From: UBA5941 sp021824385
GTDB taxonomy: Bacteria > Patescibacteriota > Microgenomatia > UBA8517
Direction: 5' to 3'
Length of the DNA: 12,974 nucleotides
Assembly: GCA_027347685.1 (NCBI GenBank)
Contig: DAIEQM010000007.1
Location: forward strand, 1-12,974
The notes under the pieces were generated by a model that saw only the letters and a program-made list of their open reading frames with translations, ran no database searches and had not been told where the DNA came from. Position numbers and translations under genes: made by a program. Shown piece by piece: positions 11,525 to 12,974 of the stretch (positions are counted from its first letter, which is position 1; each line of letters begins with the position of its first letter).

Positions 11525-11601
11525 CAAACTTCGTTTGTTTGGGTTCGTTACTCGATAGTGCAGAGTAAACGTTTTGCACCGCGAGTCCCGCTCCCGGCAC
11601 A
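11507..11601 (+). repeat. 20-bp direct repeat of the tRNA-Leu 3' end (att-like)
   Basis: The last 18 nucleotides of tRNA-Leu(UAA) plus two following bases (11507-11526, CGAGTCCCGCTCCCGGCACA) recur exactly at 11582-11601. The 55 bp between hold the small hairpin after the tRNA and nothing else that I recognise. Duplicated tRNA 3' ends are the usual footprint of tyrosine-integrase elements, so this may be a leftover attachment site after deletion of an element, or a small insertion. Confidence 0.8.
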
Positions 11602-11627
11602 TCTAGAAAATGAATACAAAAAAATAT

Positions 11628-11650
11628 CCCCGCCTCTTGACGAAGCGGGG
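11628..11650 (-). terminator. Intrinsic terminator
   Basis: CCCCGC (11628-11633) pairs with GCGGGG (11645-11650). On the reverse strand the stem is followed at once by ATATTTTTTTG, a good T-tract, just after the stop of the 11659-12327 gene. On the forward strand a looser T-rich run (11651-11666) follows, so it may also stop transcripts leaving tRNA-Leu(UAA). Confidence 0.8.
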
Positions 11651-11658
11651 TTGAATTC

Positions 11659-12327
11659 TTATTTTTCTGGCTTATGTCTCCACCAGAAGGTTGAATCTGC
11701 CCAGTAAACTAACTGTCTGCGTTTCCCAAGCAATTGTTTGAATGTCTTGTCGGTTTCATAAACATGCTTGGTAAACCCATTAACATCTATGGACTTGAAA
11801 TGAGGGTGACGAGCCTTAACCAAATGTACCCCAGTCAAGGTATATTCTAAAAAGTCGCGTTCCATCATCAGGTCATCCAAAAAGCTATCAGATGGATCGT
11901 CCAAGTCCTCTGGATTCTTGAATAACTTTAAACGTTCTCGCCATGCAGACGCTCTTTCCATGAGCTGCTTGTTAATAGTTGACTCAAATAGCTCTGTGTC
12001 CGTTTTGTCCACCCCCTCAATGAATCCTTCCAAAGTTGCCTGTCTTTTCAGATAGTCTTCGTAGTTATCTTCTGGGTTTGCTGCAAAAATTTTCTCCCGC
12101 TCCCTATCGTCCAACTTCTTCAGATAATAGAGCATAGAACTTGCCTTTCCCCATTCTGAAAGCAGTTCTAAAATGTCTGGTGCTTCAGTATCTGTTTCAT
12201 GATTTAGAATACTGATAATCCAGTTTCGAACATCATCAAAGGCAAATTCAGCACCGACTGTGCTGCTGTGTAAATCGAACAGAAATTCTTCATCTTTAGT
12301 TAGCAGTGTTCCCATATTTATATCCAT
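11659..12327 (-). CDS. Hypothetical helical protein
   Basis: 222 residues from the ATG at 12327 (protein start MDINMGTLLTKDEEFL). I do not recognise it. It is acidic and apparently all-helical, without signal peptide or membrane segment. Charged helices include LKKLDDREREKIF and ASAWRERLKLF, and the C-terminal region (about 175-222) is rich in aromatic and basic residues (YWADSTFWWRHKPEK). I chose this start over the longer frame (to 12384) because a TATAAT at 12343-12338 on the reverse strand ends 10 nt before it; the longer version would put the promoter inside the gene. A strong terminator follows the stop. Nothing in the context indicates a function. Confidence 0.7.
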   Translation of the reverse strand: MDINMGTLLTKDEEFLFDLHSSTVGAEFAFDDVRNWIISILNHETDTEAPDILELLSEWGKASSMLYYLKKLDDREREKIFAANPEDNYEDYLKRQATLEGFIEGVDKTDTELFESTINKQLMERASAWRERLKLFKNPEDLDDPSDSFLDDLMMERDFLEYTLTGVHLVKARHPHFKSIDVNGFTKHVYETDKTFKQLLGKRRQLVYWADSTFWWRHKPEK

Positions 12328-12337
12328 TCTACGGGCT

Positions 12338-12368
12338 ATTATACTACTTTGATGGCACCCATGTGCCA
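12338..12368 (-). promoter_or_regulatory. Promoter with upstream palindrome
   Basis: On the reverse strand TATAAT (12343-12338) lies 10 nt before the ATG at 12327, predicting a leader of only about 4 nt. The expected -35 position carries a perfect palindrome, TGGCAC-ATGG-GTGCCA (12368-12353), instead of a TTGACA-like box. It could be an operator or activator site. On the forward strand the same hairpin is followed by GTTTTGACTTTT. Confidence 0.5.
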
Positions 12369-12384
12369 GTTTTGACTTTTCCAA

Positions 12385-12479
12385 TCATCGCTGAATCGTT
12401 TTGTTGTTATGTAGTAACAAGTTAGCCTAAGGTATCAATAAATGGTTCGATCCAAGTAAACTCTTGTGCACAGAAAAGC
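12385..12479. other. Short intergenic region
   Basis: 95 bp between two minus-strand genes. It holds a small hairpin TTGTTA-TGTAG-TAACAA (12404-12420) without a clear T-tract and a lone T-loop-like GGTTCGATCC (12444-12453) without the rest of a tRNA. No gene is seen. Confidence 0.4.
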
Positions 12480-12974
12480 TCACAAAAATAGGTGAAGTGC
12501 TTCATAGATTCCCCACACCGCAAGTCCGACAAACGCAACACTTCCAATAAGAGAAATAATGGGATTTTTGACTGCACGAATAGTATTTGTTGGTGAGAGA
12601 AATAGAAAGATGTTCAAAATCATATGCCCTACAAACACTCCAATTGCAAAGCCATACACGTTGACTACATTAAACAGTGGAATATATCCGGCAAAGTCAT
12701 CAAGACCTAAGATAAACGGAACCGTAAGTGCATAGACAAATAGTTTTTTATAGCTCGCACTTTTCTTTTCCTTTACTGAAATATCAGGGACAATGTGTGA
12801 TAAAAAGGGCTTGGTAATGATGTTTATGCTGTGCATTGCCTTTTCAAATACATGTATCCACCCAAAAAAGTTGAGCGGATATCGACCACTTTTTCGCGCA
12901 TGTGACAACCCATCCTCGGCCATTCGAATAAGGACAAGAGCCGCAACAAAAATCATAACTGCCATAAGGATTTT
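12480..12974 (-). CDS. Multi-pass membrane protein, 5' end outside the window
   Basis: The frame is open to the window edge; 165 residues are visible, and an internal ATG lies at 12965. I do not recognise the family. Four likely membrane helices are seen: the first at the very start (ILMAVMIFVAALVLIRM, probably cut by the edge), then LFVYALTVPFILGLDDFAGY, YGFAIGVFVGHMILNIFLFL and the C-terminal IGSVAFVGLAVWGIYEALHLF. A basic, soluble stretch lies between helices 1 and 2. The buried LGLDDFAGY and the GHM in helix 3 put acidic and His residues in the membrane, which could suggest ion transport, but this is only a hint. The stop is TGA. Confidence 0.75.
   Translation of the reverse strand, partial: KILMAVMIFVAALVLIRMAEDGLSHARKSGRYPLNFFGWIHVFEKAMHSINIITKPFLSHIVPDISVKEKKSASYKKLFVYALTVPFILGLDDFAGYIPLFNVVNVYGFAIGVFVGHMILNIFLFLSPTNTIRAVKNPIISLIGSVAFVGLAVWGIYEALHLFL

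Noticed and set aside
11420..11602. Reverse-strand frame containing CRERDSNPH
   Set aside because: Antisense of tRNA-Leu(UAA) and its 3' repeat; the repeat itself is reported instead.
12444..12453. T-loop-like GGTTCGATCC as a tRNA remnant
   Set aside because: No stem forms around it and no other tRNA part is nearby.
1..12974. UGA recoded as glycine, as in some CPR lineages
   Set aside because: UGA ends the recombinase, GIY-YIG and membrane protein genes at sensible lengths, and no conserved gene has an internal UGA.
1..12974. CRISPR array or rRNA genes
   Set aside because: No regularly spaced repeats and no rRNA sequence were seen; the repeats present are tRNA-derived or palindromic.

Overview
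The window reads as chromosomal DNA of a Candidate Phyla Radiation (Patescibacteria, probably Parcubacteria-like) bacterium. This is inferred from small compact genes, tRNAs without an encoded CCA, TTG/GTG starts, several start codons sitting directly behind a -10 box, a CTP synthase of CPR-like sequence, a DRG-type GTPase, a tiny GIY-YIG nuclease and several membrane-anchored or secreted proteins without clear homologues. UGA is used as stop and no recoding is visible. No database search was possible, so family calls rest on motifs read by eye.

Layout. 1-1859: a large serine recombinase whose 3' end runs antisense into the 3' end of tRNA-Val, probably the edge of an integrated element extending left of the window. 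1833-2802: minus-strand tRNAs (Leu-GAG then Val; separately Leu-CAG) with interleaved repeats and a small acidic protein gene. 2813-4492: a hypothetical gene convergent with a DRG-type GTPase with a TGS domain. 4547-4694: a promoter, a partial tRNA-Arg copy and the intact tRNA-Arg(UCG). 4759-6453: CTP synthase. 6491-7897 (minus): a secreted double-psi-barrel-like protein and an AlkD-like DNA glycosylase. The latter is divergent from a DEDDh exonuclease/GIY-YIG (UvrC-N/Cho-like) fusion at 7924-9360. 9305-10922 (minus): a GH15-like protein behind a membrane-anchored Cys-rich protein. 11006-11601: a second structured tRNA-Leu leader, an interrupted tRNA-Leu fragment, a GIY-YIG nuclease gene and the intact tRNA-Leu(UAA). 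11628-12974 (minus): a hypothetical protein and a partial membrane protein.

The most unusual signal is at the tRNA genes. (1) Two ~120-nt leader regions, before tRNA-Leu(CAG) and before the tRNA-Leu(UAA) locus, are homologous. They share an extended -10 promoter, a hairpin A, a hairpin B and nearly identical spacings (27/28, 27/27 and 28/29 nt), with compensatory base-pair changes in the stems: a candidate structured RNA. (2) An identical 37-bp imperfect palindrome sits at exactly the same place, after tRNA nucleotide 10, in partial 5' copies of two different tRNA-Leu genes. Each copy's flanks match its own local tRNA. (3) In one of these a GIY-YIG nuclease gene lies between the interrupted partial tRNA and the complete tRNA, starting at the edge of the first and ending inside the second. 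(4) tRNA-Arg and tRNA-Val also have partial 5' copies upstream, so four of five tRNA genes show the pattern. Together these suggest a family of small elements that enter the 5' part of tRNA genes and leave a complete tRNA downstream, perhaps with the GIY-YIG protein as the mobilising nuclease. That mechanism is inference; the repeats are visible directly.
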